Shown piece by piece: positions 1 through 8,550 of a stretch of 64,000 nucleotides of DNA. The position numbers and the translations under genes were made by a program. Source of the DNA: Halalkalibacter oceani (GTDB lineage: Bacteria > Bacillota > Bacilli > Bacillales > Bacillaceae_D); assembly GCF_023715705.1 (NCBI RefSeq), contig NZ_JAMBOS010000015.1, positions 1 to 64,000 of the forward strand. The letters run 5' to 3'. Each line of letters opens with the position of its first letter. Within the stretch, counting starts at the first letter, position 1. The notes beneath the pieces are model-generated. The model saw only the letters and a list, made by a program, of their open reading frames with translations, made no database searches and had not been told where the DNA came from.

Positions 1-67
1 TCGACTTGCATGTATTAGGCACGCCGCCAGCGTTCGTCCTGAGCCAGGATCAAACTCTCCATGAAAA
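1..67 (-). rRNA. 16S ribosomal RNA, 5' end only
   Basis: The reverse complement contains the universal bacterial 16S start (GAGTTTGATCCTGGCTCAG, followed by GACGAACGCTGGCGGC and GCCTAATACATGCAAGTCGA). Only about 65 nt of the gene lie in the window; the rest is off the left edge. The mature 5' end is placed near position 67 by analogy with Bacillus 16S rRNA, so it is approximate to a few bases. Confidence 0.97.
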
Positions 68-191
68 TGGTGAGCTGATTAAGCTCTTAATTTTTTTAAA
101 ACCGCTCCACTCTGCACTCAGCAATAGTCGAAGAAAACCACTTCGTCTCTTGCTTTCAAAACCTTGTGCAGGCTCCGCTGGCTTTTTTGAC

Positions 192-246
192 GGTGACATT
201 CGTCACCTTTTTTTCGCTTGGCTTTTGTTCAGTTTTCAAAGAACTC
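192..246 (-). promoter_or_regulatory. pre-16S leader with boxA-like conserved segment
   Basis: Between the rrn promoters and 16S, the minus strand carries the segment TTCTTTGAAAACTGAACAAA (plus 226-246), which is highly conserved upstream of 16S in Bacillus and acts in rRNA processing and antitermination. A perfect 6-bp stem with a 4-nt loop (GGTGAC/GTCACC, 192-207) lies just downstream in the leader. Function is assigned from the known organisation of Bacillus rrn leaders. Confidence 0.6.
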
Positions 247-279
247 ATTTCCACCATCGCTCCAACAGCGACGAATTTA

Positions 280-308
280 ATTGTATCACATCGTTAAATT
301 AGATGCAA
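280..308 (-). promoter_or_regulatory. rrn promoter P2 (proximal)
   Basis: On the minus strand a -35 TTGCAT (303-308) and a -10 TACAAT (280-285) are separated by exactly 17 bp, reading toward the 16S gene. It is the nearer of two tandem promoters, the usual arrangement for Bacillus rRNA operons. Confidence 0.75.
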
Positions 309-364
309 CCTTTTTTGAAAAAATCCTCTTTGTCATTTGCTACCACTTAGCAGCGACAAATAAT

Positions 365-393
365 ATCATACCATGTTCATTCATTACAGACAA
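365..393 (-). promoter_or_regulatory. rrn promoter P1 (distal)
   Basis: On the minus strand a -35 TTGTCT (388-393) and a -10 TATGAT (365-370) are separated by 17 bp, about 85 bp upstream of the proximal promoter. The stretch from here to the next gene (about 394-764) shows no convincing gene. The only open frame there, on the minus strand at 450-728, lacks a clear ribosome binding site and recognisable motifs. Confidence 0.65.
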
Positions 394-764
394 CCCCCCA
401 AAAAAGAAAAATACTAAACTAAAAGCATTTAGTAAAAACAGCCTTCTCATCAGCAAAAAGACGCGAGGCCTTTCAATCGAAACGAAAAAAGTTTGATTGC
501 CTGTCTCACCTCAATCTCCCATGCATAAATCACACATGCCGCTTGGAATTGTTCCAAAAGGTGGATTTTGGCCCTTTGAAACAATTCCTTGAAAGAAAAG
601 TCACTGTCTTTTAGATGATGCAAGTCGGAACACTTTTCTTCTGAATGCTGGTGTAGACGTACCAAGATGAAGAAAGACATTATAGTTTTAGCACTTTTTA
701 TTCGCGAAGTTACAACAATACTTGGCAAATAAAGAGGTTTACAAAGACAAAAACAGGAAACCTG

Positions 765-1529
765 CTAAAACAGATCATAAATCATCTTTATACTTATTAA
801 CAAAATTGAATAGGCAGCAATCCTTTTCAGAACAAGCGGTTCAGTTCTTTTGCTGATTCTGCCGCCAATTTGCGCGCCAATCATTCCCCCAATAACTAAG
901 GAGAAGCCCAGTTTCAAAGATATGGCCCCCAGCGCGATTTTTACGATAAAGCTCCCTGCCGCTAAAAGAAAGCATGTAATTAAACTCGTACCGATCGCTT
1001 TTTTGATCGTGAGGTGGTAAAAAAAGACCATCGCCGGTACGAAAATGAACCCGGCACTTAAACCGATCATTCCGCCGATTATCCCTATCGTTAAGCCCCC
1101 GGCTATGGAAAGGATGCGCGATCCAGCCGAAAATTGATAATCATTATTTTCATTTGCTTTAAATGGAATTTGCATCACAATCGCCGCTGCTACCGAAAAG
1201 ACAGTAAAAATTATTCGTAACAGAGTATCGCTCGTTGTGTGGGCAATTAGGACACCAACACTCCCCCCAAAAAAAGCCGGGACTCCGATATAAATAGCCA
1301 CTCCTTTATCAATCACGTTTTCGCGGATGTAATAATAAGCGCCAGAGAATGTTGAGAAAAAAGCTTGCATAATGGAAAAGCCCGCTATTGTTTGCATCGA
1401 AAAATGAGTTTGTAAAACAAGCGGCGGCAGTAAGATGAGCGCAAAGATTGATATGATTCCTCCTCCTACTGATAATAGTCCTGTAATAACCCCGCTTATG
1501 AAACCGATTATGAACATCGTTATGACCAT
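765..1529 (-). CDS. TauE/SafE-family sulfite/anion exporter
   Basis: Predicted 254-residue polytopic membrane protein of the TauE/SafE (formerly DUF81) family, with the typical two-repeat layout. The N-terminal segment is rich in Gly/Ser (ISGVITGLLSVGGG) and a second such repeat (IGIIGGMIGLSAGFIFVP) begins near residue 150. Family members export sulfite, sulfoacetate or other small anions. It is the last gene of the long minus-strand operon whose first genes are a sulfo-lyase-like pair, so sulfite export is the natural guess. The ATG at 1529 is chosen because GAGGCG lies 7-8 nt upstream; an in-frame GTG 15 nt earlier overlaps that site. About 125 bp separate it from the transporter gene upstream. 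Substrate is inferred from context only. Confidence 0.85.
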   Translation of the reverse strand: MVITMFIIGFISGVITGLLSVGGGIISIFALILLPPLVLQTHFSMQTIAGFSIMQAFFSTFSGAYYYIRENVIDKGVAIYIGVPAFFGGSVGVLIAHTTSDTLLRIIFTVFSVAAAIVMQIPFKANENNDYQFSAGSRILSIAGGLTIGIIGGMIGLSAGFIFVPAMVFFYHLTIKKAIGTSLITCFLLAAGSFIVKIALGAISLKLGFSLVIGGMIGAQIGGRISKRTEPLVLKRIAAYSILLISIKMIYDLF

Positions 1530-1653
1530 ACTAAATCGCCTCACATTTTAGCGATTAACCAGTTGAAACTATCATGAAGAGAAGCTCAGTTGAATCTCTC
1601 TCGATTCTCTATAATATAGAAGACTGAATCCTTTACTCTTTATCAGAATCTCT

Positions 1654-2127
1654 TTAAAATAAAGCACCACCCGGAACAGGAACTCTTAAGAAGACACTGA
1701 ACGTAAGATAGAGAATACACATAACAGAAGCTGACACCACTACCGGAACTACACTTCCTTTTACGTTTGGTTTTTTTCCAATTAAAAACATACTAAGGAG
1801 CAAAAGAAATATACCGCTCGTTACATAAAATCCGACAATCGGCATTAAAACAATATAGACAACAATGCCAACTATGCTAATCCACTTTCTCTTTCCACTT
1901 CCTTTTTCTTCGTCTTCTAAATCCTGCTCCTCTCTTTCTTCATATGCTCTTTTCATAAAGACTGCTTTCAGAAGTAAAAAGAAACCGAGGATAGAGAAAA
2001 CGAGGATGACAACCTTTGGAAAAATGTCCGCAGGCGGTACAAGATCCTTTGTGTGGATATAAAAGAGGATACACACGGCAAAAATAAGCACTGAAACGAT
2101 GATATCCTTCACTCTTTCAAAAACCAT
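1654..2127 (-). CDS. TTT transporter small membrane subunit (TctB-like)
   Basis: 157-residue protein with about four hydrophobic segments and a charged Glu/Lys-rich cytoplasmic loop near residues 60-80, the pattern of the TctB subunit of tripartite tricarboxylate transporters. It acts with the large TctA-like permease and the TctC-like binding lipoprotein encoded just upstream. The start follows AAGGAAGGTG and lies only 15 bp after the stop of the large subunit. TctB proteins diverge strongly in sequence, so the call rests on size, topology and its position in a complete TctC-TctA-TctB set. The gene order C-A-B differs from the common C-B-A order. Confidence 0.85.
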   Translation of the reverse strand: MVFERVKDIIVSVLIFAVCILFYIHTKDLVPPADIFPKVVILVFSILGFFLLLKAVFMKRAYEEREEQDLEDEEKGSGKRKWISIVGIVVYIVLMPIVGFYVTSGIFLLLLSMFLIGKKPNVKGSVVPVVVSASVMCILYLTFSVFLRVPVPGGALF

Positions 2128-2142
2128 ATGAATTCACCTTCC

Positions 2143-3669
2143 TTACGCTTTAAAGGTTTTATCGTCCGCCGTTGTTCCTCTTGCCTTTTTCTCCAACCGG
2201 TGTACTAAAATAGGCAGGAAAATTGAAACAATCGTCATAACGATTAATATGATGCTAATCGGACGAGTAAAAAATAGAGCCATCATCCCGGCTCCCGAAC
2301 TGGCAATAAGAGCCGATAAAACAAAGCCGTTTTCTGCAATCACACCAAGAATCAGGCCTAATACAATCGGTCCAGGTACAATATCAACTTTCAAAGCGAA
2401 ATAGCCAACAATCCCGCAAGCCAGCATCACATAGACATCCAACATGCTATTTCGGATGGAATAGGAGCCGATAACAGCGAGAACTGCTATAATAGGTGCT
2501 AAATAATAAATTGGTATTGTAACCGCTTTCACGAAGTAACGTGTTCCCCACAAACCAATGATTAATAACAGCAAATTGGCGACAACCAGCCCGACGATAA
2601 AGGTATAAGCAATAATCGGTGTCTCCGTGAACAGCTTAGATCCAGGCCGCAAGCCATGAATAAGCAATCCACCGAGTAAAACAGCGGCAACCGGGCTTCC
2701 GGGAATACCAAGCGTTAATAATGGGATCAGTGATGAGCTCACTGTCGCACTGTTTGCTGATTCACTTGTGATAACTCCGTCGATGTTCCCTTTACCAAAC
2801 GCCTCTTTATTTTTTGAAAAACGCTTCGTTTCATTATAGGCGACAAATCCGGCAACATTTCCTCCGGCTCCAGGCAGCATACCAATAAATGTACCGATGA
2901 ACGCACTTCTAACATAAATAACAGGTTTTTTCAGAGTTTCAATGATCGTCTTTCCATAGATTCCTCTTCTTTCTTTATAAGAAGTGATAAATTTTTTGTC
3001 TTGTTCAATCATTCTGATCACTTGAGGAATCGAAAAAAAGCCAATCATCGCCGGTAATAGGTTAATTCCTTCTATTAAACTACGGATGCCAAATGTGAAA
3101 CGGGGATAGCCTGAAACAGGGTCCATTCCAATTAAGGCAAGCAGCAGTCCGAGGGTTCCCCCAATTAAGCCTTTTAACATCGATTTGCCTGCTAGACTGC
3201 CAATAATCGTTAAGCCGAATACCGCAAGCCAAAAGTTTTCCGGGTGGCCAAACCGAAGGGCAAATTCCGCTAAGGTTTGTGCTAAAAAAATTAAGAACAG
3301 CGTACCGATTATTCCCCCTATCACAGAAGAAACTAAAGCGGTAATTAGAGCTTTATCCGGCTTTCCTTTGAGTGTTAACGGATAACCATCAAAAGCTGTA
3401 GCCACTGCGGCGGGAGTACCTGGCGTATTAATTAAGATCGCTGAATTTGCTCCTCCAAACATCGCCCCGGTATACAATGCCCCTAAAGCAAGTAACCCTG
3501 TAGCCGGATCCATTCCAAAGGTGATCGGCACAAGCAAAGCTACTCCCATCGTGGCAGATAAACCAGGCAGTGTCCCCACGATAATTCCGCCAATCACTGC
3601 CAGTGACATGACCAGCAAATTAAGTAATGTCAAACTGTTTAACAAGCCTGAGAATATATTTTCGAGCAT
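2143..3669 (-). CDS. TTT transporter large permease (TctA-like)
   Basis: 508-residue integral membrane protein of the TctA family. Typical family segments are visible: GTLPGLSATMGVALLVP near residue 35, GGANSAILINTPGTPAA near 75, MLPGAGGNVAGFVAYNE near 265 and LTLGIPGSPVAAVLLGGL near 315. It forms the ion-driven translocation channel that works with a periplasmic-type binding lipoprotein. TTT systems carry di- and tricarboxylates and related anions, including sulfolactate (SlcHFG). Here it sits in an operon with lyase and dehydrogenase genes, so uptake of the pathway's substrate is the likely role. The start is preceded by GGAGGGTAAGC. A 122-bp gap with a stem-loop separates it from the binding-protein gene. 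Confidence 0.92.
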   Translation of the reverse strand: MLENIFSGLLNSLTLLNLLVMSLAVIGGIIVGTLPGLSATMGVALLVPITFGMDPATGLLALGALYTGAMFGGANSAILINTPGTPAAVATAFDGYPLTLKGKPDKALITALVSSVIGGIIGTLFLIFLAQTLAEFALRFGHPENFWLAVFGLTIIGSLAGKSMLKGLIGGTLGLLLALIGMDPVSGYPRFTFGIRSLIEGINLLPAMIGFFSIPQVIRMIEQDKKFITSYKERRGIYGKTIIETLKKPVIYVRSAFIGTFIGMLPGAGGNVAGFVAYNETKRFSKNKEAFGKGNIDGVITSESANSATVSSSLIPLLTLGIPGSPVAAVLLGGLLIHGLRPGSKLFTETPIIAYTFIVGLVVANLLLLIIGLWGTRYFVKAVTIPIYYLAPIIAVLAVIGSYSIRNSMLDVYVMLACGIVGYFALKVDIVPGPIVLGLILGVIAENGFVLSALIASSGAGMMALFFTRPISIILIVMTIVSIFLPILVHRLEKKARGTTADDKTFKA

Positions 3670-3727
3670 GCTTACCCTCCTTCTCCATCAAAGCAGGTAC
3701 TATTTCCCTTCGTATTGAAAGAACATG

Positions 3728-3765
3728 AGGGCTGTAGATACGCCAGGTAAGGCAAAAACAGCCCT
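3728..3765 (-). promoter_or_regulatory. intergenic stem-loop between binding-protein and permease genes
   Basis: An 8-bp perfect inverted repeat (AGGGCTGT 3728-3735 / ACAGCCCT 3758-3765) sits in the 122-bp gap downstream of the binding lipoprotein. The minus-strand transcript has no T-run immediately after the stem, so it looks more like a processing or mRNA-stabilising hairpin than a strong terminator. Such elements often allow higher expression of the solute-binding protein than of its permease. Confidence 0.45.
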
Positions 3766-3791
3766 TATCATCGTCCACTGAATCCAACTAT

Positions 3792-4808
3792 CTATTGCTC
3801 TAATAAATCGAAGTCTTCCAGAACCTGTGCTGCCTCCTCATACTGTCTTTCAATTTCTTCCGCCCACTCATCACCATGCATAAATCCTTCGACCAGACCT
3901 GCATTTTTCATGTCTTCTTGATACTCTGGCAAGCTTGTAATTTCCTCCAACGCTTCATACAGCATATCTAGTGCCTCTCGTGGCGTGCCCTTCGGAAGGG
4001 CTAATCCTCTTTCTATCACGGCTACAAGATCAATGCCCTGTTCAATGAATGTCGGCGTTTCAGGAAGCCAGTCGTGCCGTTCTTCTGTGGCGACAGCCAA
4101 AATATTGTAGTTATCAGGTTCAGCAGTTACATCACCGACATTTCCGACAATCGCATCAATATGCCCTCCAAGAAGCTGAGTAACTTGGTCAGCGGCACCG
4201 GCAAGCGGGACCATTGTTACTTCAACACCGGCAACTTGCATGAATCGCAATGTCGTTAAATGATCTCCAGTCAGCGTCCCTGTCATCCCGACTGTTAAAC
4301 TTCCTGGGTTAGCCTTCAATTCTTCAATAAATTGATCCAACGTTTCAAATCTACTATCATGTTTTACTGCTAATACTTGCGGATCTGCCACAAGACGGGC
4401 AATCACATCGAAGCTGTCATAATCAAATTCAGTCGGTCTCCCTAGCGGCTGCAAGATAATATGGGGGGTATTAATGGTTCCCATCGTGTAACCATCAGCC
4501 TCCGCTCTTGCTAATTCCGTAAAACCAGCTTCTCCTCCCGCTCCTGTACGATACTCAATTACCATGTTTGTATCGAAGTAATTTGTCCAATACTTTTCAA
4601 TAATCCGTTGGTTTGCATCCGTTGTTCCTCCGGCAGAGAATGGTACAATATTCGTAATATTACGACTCGGATAATCACTTGAGCCTGTAGTCTGGTCGTT
4701 GTTGTTCTGTTCCGAAGCGCTTTCCCCGTTACTACTTTCTGTTCCCCCACAAGCAGTCAGCAGTGCCATTATTATGAGCATTACCAATGAAAGCAATCTC
4801 CTTTTCAT
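3792..4808 (-). CDS. TTT solute-binding lipoprotein (TctC/Bug-like)
   Basis: 338-residue extracellular binding protein of the Bug/TctC family. It begins with a lipoprotein signal peptide (charged MKRR, hydrophobic core, lipobox LTAC near residues 17-20) followed by a Ser/Asn/Gln-rich linker. The mature domain has the Bug hallmarks YPSRNITNIVPFSAGGTTD (around 46-64) and the pattern GTLTGDHLTT near 177. It captures the substrate at the membrane surface and hands it to the TctA/TctB channel encoded downstream. It lies 22 bp after the dehydratase beta-subunit gene in the same operon. Ligand is inferred, not visible: a sulfolactate- or dicarboxylate-like anion. Confidence 0.9.
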   Translation of the reverse strand: MKRRLLSLVMLIIMALLTACGGTESSNGESASEQNNNDQTTGSSDYPSRNITNIVPFSAGGTTDANQRIIEKYWTNYFDTNMVIEYRTGAGGEAGFTELARAEADGYTMGTINTPHIILQPLGRPTEFDYDSFDVIARLVADPQVLAVKHDSRFETLDQFIEELKANPGSLTVGMTGTLTGDHLTTLRFMQVAGVEVTMVPLAGAADQVTQLLGGHIDAIVGNVGDVTAEPDNYNILAVATEERHDWLPETPTFIEQGIDLVAVIERGLALPKGTPREALDMLYEALEEITSLPEYQEDMKNAGLVEGFMHGDEWAEEIERQYEEAAQVLEDFDLLEQ

Positions 4809-4829
4809 TACGAACGCCTCCCATAAACT

Positions 4830-5441
4830 TTATTTTGCTCCTCTTTCAATAAGAGAAAGCATCTTCGTTAACCTTACTCTTGCCGCCTCTTTGACTTCCT
4901 TATATTTGCTTTTCCCATGAGAATCAATAGAAACGATCAACGGACCAAAGTTTTTTACCCGAAACTTCCATATTGCTTCAGGCATTAGATCTTCCCACCA
5001 TACTGCTTCAATCTCTTCTACTTGTAATGTTTCCAAAGCGGCCGTCCCGCCTAGTATCGTTAAATAACATCCTGTATGGTCAATTAATGCCTGACTTCCT
5101 TCTTCCAAAAGACCTCCTTTCCCAACAATCACTTTCATTCCGTATTTTTCCACCAAGCCCTTTGTAAACCTATCCATTCGGTAACTTGTCGTCGTACCAA
5201 TGCTGACTTTTTCATATTTTCCATTTTCTAATTTCTTTACATTTGGTGCAGTATGAAGGCCTATGGCTCCTTTTAACTGTGGAAGTAAATCATCCGGTAA
5301 CTCAACTTTCTTATCAAAAAGCCGTATTAAATTCGCATCCCTTATGCCAAAAATGTAGCCATCAAGCGTAACGGTATCACCAGCCCTCAGCGTCTTAATT
5401 TGATCATCAGAAAGCGGTGCCTGCAATCGATAATGAGCCAT
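4830..5441 (-). CDS. class I fumarase/tartrate dehydratase beta subunit
   Basis: 203-residue protein matching the C-terminal domain (TtdB/FumA-C) of iron-sulfur fumarate hydratases. The Gly/Thr-rich segment GTTTSYRMDRF (about 82-92) is the family signature, together with KGGLLEEG and GGTAALE further on. In two-subunit enzymes it pairs with the alpha subunit encoded directly upstream (9 bp gap) to hydrate fumarate to malate or dehydrate tartrate-like hydroxyacids. The motif alone cannot decide the substrate. The surrounding operon encodes a succinate dehydrogenase/fumarate reductase-like complex, which favours a C4 dicarboxylate or a substituted analogue. Confidence 0.88.
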   Translation of the reverse strand: MAHYRLQAPLSDDQIKTLRAGDTVTLDGYIFGIRDANLIRLFDKKVELPDDLLPQLKGAIGLHTAPNVKKLENGKYEKVSIGTTTSYRMDRFTKGLVEKYGMKVIVGKGGLLEEGSQALIDHTGCYLTILGGTAALETLQVEEIEAVWWEDLMPEAIWKFRVKNFGPLIVSIDSHGKSKYKEVKEAARVRLTKMLSLIERGAK

Positions 5442-5450
5442 TTGGACCTC

Positions 5451-6371
5451 CTAATACATAATCTCCGCTTCGTTATGCTGAGTAAATATTGCCCTCATTC
5501 TCCTGGCCGGCCAGCACATCATGTTCACCGCCACCGGGTTCATCGTCATATGAGTATCAGCTGATTCAATATGAACGGCTAATGCGGTCGTATTGCCTCC
5601 AAGACCATGGGCACCAATTCCTAATTGATTGATCAGTTCGTACAACTCCCTTTCCAATGCGTTAACCTCAGGGTCGGGATTAGCAGAGCCGACCGGCCTG
5701 GCAGCAGCCTTTTTTGCTAATGTTGCACAAAGATCGGAAGACCCGCCTATTCCTATTCCGACTATTGTCGGTGGACATGGGTTAGCACCCGACTCAAATA
5801 CACACTCTAATACATACTTCTTAATTCCTTCAATTCCAGCCGCAGGGGTGAGCATGCTGAGGTAGCTCATATTTTCTGAACCTGAACCTTTTGGAATAAT
5901 TAAGACCTCAATGACATTCCCTTCCACGAATTCGTAGTGAAGGACAGGCACTGATTTTCCTGTCGAGGTTCCATGGTTTTTCCTCGTCAATGTGTTACAA
6001 ATACTGCTCCTTAATGGGTGCTCCAACGTTGCTCTTTCGGTTCCTTTTCGAATTGCCTGCTCTAGCAATAATCCATCAAACCTGACTTGATTTCCGACCT
6101 TTATCCAATAAATCGGGATGCCTGTATCCTGACAGATTAGCAGTTTTTCTTGATCCGCTTTTTCAACTGTTTCAATTAATGTCGCTAATATTTCTTTTCC
6201 GCTTTCCAACTGCTCTTTCTGATAAGCTTTTTTTAACGCGGTTCTTACATCAGGTGGTAAATCTTTAAGCGATTCGATATACAGTGATTTACATGCCTCT
6301 TCTACCCGTTGATAAAATAAGTCATCCACTTCCCATGTCTGCTCATACGCTGGTCTGTACGTCAGAGACAT
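5451..6371 (-). CDS. class I fumarase/tartrate dehydratase alpha subunit
   Basis: 306-residue protein matching the N-terminal catalytic domain of [4Fe-4S] fumarate hydratases (TtdA/FumA-N). Cysteines likely to bind the cluster are visible in LICQDTGIPIYW (about 75), SSICNTLTRKNHGT (about 118) and GANPCPPTIVGIGIGGSSDL (about 195). It forms a heterodimer with the beta subunit encoded 9 bp downstream. The ATG at 6371 is chosen because AAGGAGG lies 6 nt upstream; a longer open frame extends back into the flavoprotein gene but has no supporting site. The two-gene form is typical of anaerobes and some Firmicutes, and is separate from the class II fumarase usual in Bacillus. Confidence 0.88.
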   Translation of the reverse strand: MSLTYRPAYEQTWEVDDLFYQRVEEACKSLYIESLKDLPPDVRTALKKAYQKEQLESGKEILATLIETVEKADQEKLLICQDTGIPIYWIKVGNQVRFDGLLLEQAIRKGTERATLEHPLRSSICNTLTRKNHGTSTGKSVPVLHYEFVEGNVIEVLIIPKGSGSENMSYLSMLTPAAGIEGIKKYVLECVFESGANPCPPTIVGIGIGGSSDLCATLAKKAAARPVGSANPDPEVNALERELYELINQLGIGAHGLGGNTTALAVHIESADTHMTMNPVAVNMMCWPARRMRAIFTQHNEAEIMY

Positions 6372-6385
6372 TTGCTTCCTCCTTC

Positions 6386-8134
6386 TTACTTTGAATTCGT
6401 TGAAGCGGTAATTTGATAACCCGGTAATTCTGTCACTTTGATCCTTGTTTGTTTTACAGCTTCCTGCCAATATTTTGGTTGGCCATCTGCCCCTTTTGTT
6501 GCGATAATATTTTTCAACCATCCATCATCATTGCTTTCCGGATAATCCTCCCGATAATGCGAGCCCCTGCTTTCCTCACGCAATAATGCACTGGTTGTGA
6601 CCATTTTCGCGATTGAAACGAGGTTTTTGACATTTAAGTATTCCTGCCATGTTAAATTGTAAGCAGTCGTGCCTTTTACCGCGACAGCGTTTATTCGAGA
6701 ATCCAATTCGGCTAACTTTTCTTCAGCAAGCGTTAAATCACTTTTATTTCGGACAAGCCCTACTTTCTTCCACATCAAATCCTTTAATTCATTTCTTATA
6801 TAAAACGGATTCTCACCGCTCTCCCTTAAAAACGGGGAAAGCGCTTCGTCTATTAACAGCTGGACTTGAGCATCGGAAATCGTACCGCTGTTGCGACCTT
6901 CCCTGACATATTTGGCAGCGGCATCACCAGCCCTTGCCCCAAATACTGTAGAGTCAGCAACTCCGTTTCCACCTAATCGATTCGCTCCATGAATTCCACC
7001 AGCGTCTTCACCAGCTACAAACAAACCAGGAATGTTACTTTCACAATTGACTGATACGCGAACCCCGCCCATATGGAAATGGGCAGCCGGAGAGATTTCC
7101 ACCGGCTCAACGCTCAAGTCTCGGCCGACATCCCGACAACGTTCAACCATTCCGGGGAACATTTTTCTTACATTTTCTTTTCCTAAATGAGAAACATCAA
7201 TATATACTCCACCTAATTCAGTGCCTCGGCCGGCCATAATCTCCATGTAAGCGGCCCGCGAAACTCTGTCCCGAGTCGAACGCTCCATTCTTTCAGGGTC
7301 ATACGTTTCCATGAAACGTTCCCCTAACGCATTTTTCAAATAACCACCGGCACCTCGCAGCCCTTCTTCCAGTACGCCACCATTAAGCCGTGAATTCTCA
7401 GCCAGTAATCCAGTTGGATGAAATTGCATCATTTCCATATCTTGAAATTCCGTTCCGGCCCGATAGCACATCGCCATTCCATCTCCTGATTTTTCAAGAC
7501 TTGGAGTGGCAATTTTGTACATCGTCGCTGCCCCGCCGGTTCCAACAATGACCGCTTTGCATTTCATGACAATAAACCGTCCCGTTCTGCTGTTCAGTAA
7601 CAAACATCCTGCGACACAGCCTGCTGATTCATCGACTATTAATTCCACAGCCCGGACTTCATCCCATGTTATGACACCCGGTTTTGCAAACAGCTGATCC
7701 CGCAGCCTTGAAATAATTTCAATCCCGGTCAAATCACCGCGATGTACAGTCCGGTCAAAAGATTGTCCGGCAAAGGGCTTTTGATGAATCGTCCCATCCT
7801 CATTTCGATCAAAGAAAACCCCCATCTTTGTTTCTAGCTCCAGGATCCGTTTCGGGCAATCATTCACTAAGGTCCACGCCATTTCCTGATCATTGATAGC
7901 CCCTCCGCCTTTGATCGTATCTTTGAAATGCTTTTCAATTGAATCATCCGGATGCAAGACGACGTTGTACCCGCCTTGAACCATTCTCGTACATCCACTT
8001 TTGCCAACCAACCCTTTAGCCGCAACAACAATTTTCAAATCAGGATCGTGATCATATGCGTGATGGGCGGCAAATAATCCAGCTCCGCCGCTTCCTAATA
8101 TGAGAATATCTGCCTCTGCGTAGTCCACTACCAC
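6386..8134 (-). CDS. succinate dehydrogenase/fumarate reductase-type flavoprotein subunit
   Basis: 582-residue FAD protein. The N-terminal dinucleotide-binding motif ILGSGGAGLFAA is near residue 11. The motif MMQFHPTGLL, the segment LEEGLRGAGGYL, RDRVSRAA and SPAAHFHMGGVRV are at the expected places for the active site of the Sdh/Frd family, and GLFVAGEDAGGIHGANRLGG closes the FAD domain. It interconverts succinate and fumarate, or a related dicarboxylate, passing electrons to the iron-sulfur subunit. In the position where many homologues read DRTG, this protein reads DLTG. It is translated together with a membrane anchor and an FeS subunit encoded just upstream, and with a fumarase downstream. 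Direction of reaction and exact substrate are not determined by sequence. Confidence 0.88.
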   Translation of the reverse strand: MVVDYAEADILILGSGGAGLFAAHHAYDHDPDLKIVVAAKGLVGKSGCTRMVQGGYNVVLHPDDSIEKHFKDTIKGGGAINDQEMAWTLVNDCPKRILELETKMGVFFDRNEDGTIHQKPFAGQSFDRTVHRGDLTGIEIISRLRDQLFAKPGVITWDEVRAVELIVDESAGCVAGCLLLNSRTGRFIVMKCKAVIVGTGGAATMYKIATPSLEKSGDGMAMCYRAGTEFQDMEMMQFHPTGLLAENSRLNGGVLEEGLRGAGGYLKNALGERFMETYDPERMERSTRDRVSRAAYMEIMAGRGTELGGVYIDVSHLGKENVRKMFPGMVERCRDVGRDLSVEPVEISPAAHFHMGGVRVSVNCESNIPGLFVAGEDAGGIHGANRLGGNGVADSTVFGARAGDAAAKYVREGRNSGTISDAQVQLLIDEALSPFLRESGENPFYIRNELKDLMWKKVGLVRNKSDLTLAEEKLAELDSRINAVAVKGTTAYNLTWQEYLNVKNLVSIAKMVTTSALLREESRGSHYREDYPESNDDGWLKNIIATKGADGQPKYWQEAVKQTRIKVTELPGYQITASTNSK

Positions 8135-8147
8135 TCACCCCTTATCG

Positions 8148-8519
8148 TCAAGAGACTAAGAAAAAGAAACTTAATGAAAACAGGATAGCCCCGAGCAACG
8201 TAAAAATCGTAAAAATACTGCGATTGTCTTTAACGATTCCAACCTCAATCAATAAAACCCGAATGCCGTATAAAGCATGAAAAATAACGGCAAATAACAG
8301 CAATGTATCAACGGCCGCATTGATATGCAAAGAAGCAACCAGCGTACCTCCCGGCAGCTTGCCGATCAGAGCATAGCCGCTGTAAATCTTTAAAGGAAGT
8401 AAGATTATAAGCAATACCGCTGTAATTCGTTGGATCAGCCAAGCAATGTAGCCGACAAAAGGCTTTTGTTTAATCACGATCTCAGCAGTCTGTTTTTTTT
8501 CCACATTAGAACTGATCAT
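8148..8519 (-). CDS. Sdh/Frd cytochrome b-type membrane anchor
   Basis: 123-residue membrane protein with three predicted transmembrane helices, consistent with the SdhC/SdhD/FrdC anchor family. The N-terminal helix contains QRITAVLLI, as in cytochrome b556 subunits, and histidines at HINAAVD and IFHALYGIRVLL are plausible heme ligands. It lies between the FeS-subunit gene and the flavoprotein gene with short spacings (31 and 13 bp), so it should anchor this complex to the membrane and connect it to the quinone pool. A single short anchor subunit is enough for some Sdh types when it dimerises; here no second anchor gene is seen. Confidence 0.8.
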   Translation of the reverse strand: MISSNVEKKQTAEIVIKQKPFVGYIAWLIQRITAVLLIILLPLKIYSGYALIGKLPGGTLVASLHINAAVDTLLLFAVIFHALYGIRVLLIEVGIVKDNRSIFTIFTLLGAILFSLSFFFLVS

Positions 8520-8550
8520 GTTACACTCCTTTCTTGCTACTAACGAATGC

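Noticed and set aside
450-728. Minus-strand open frame of 92 codons upstream of the rrn promoters
   Set aside because: No ribosome site, no recognisable motif and composition unlike neighbouring proteins; probably chance.
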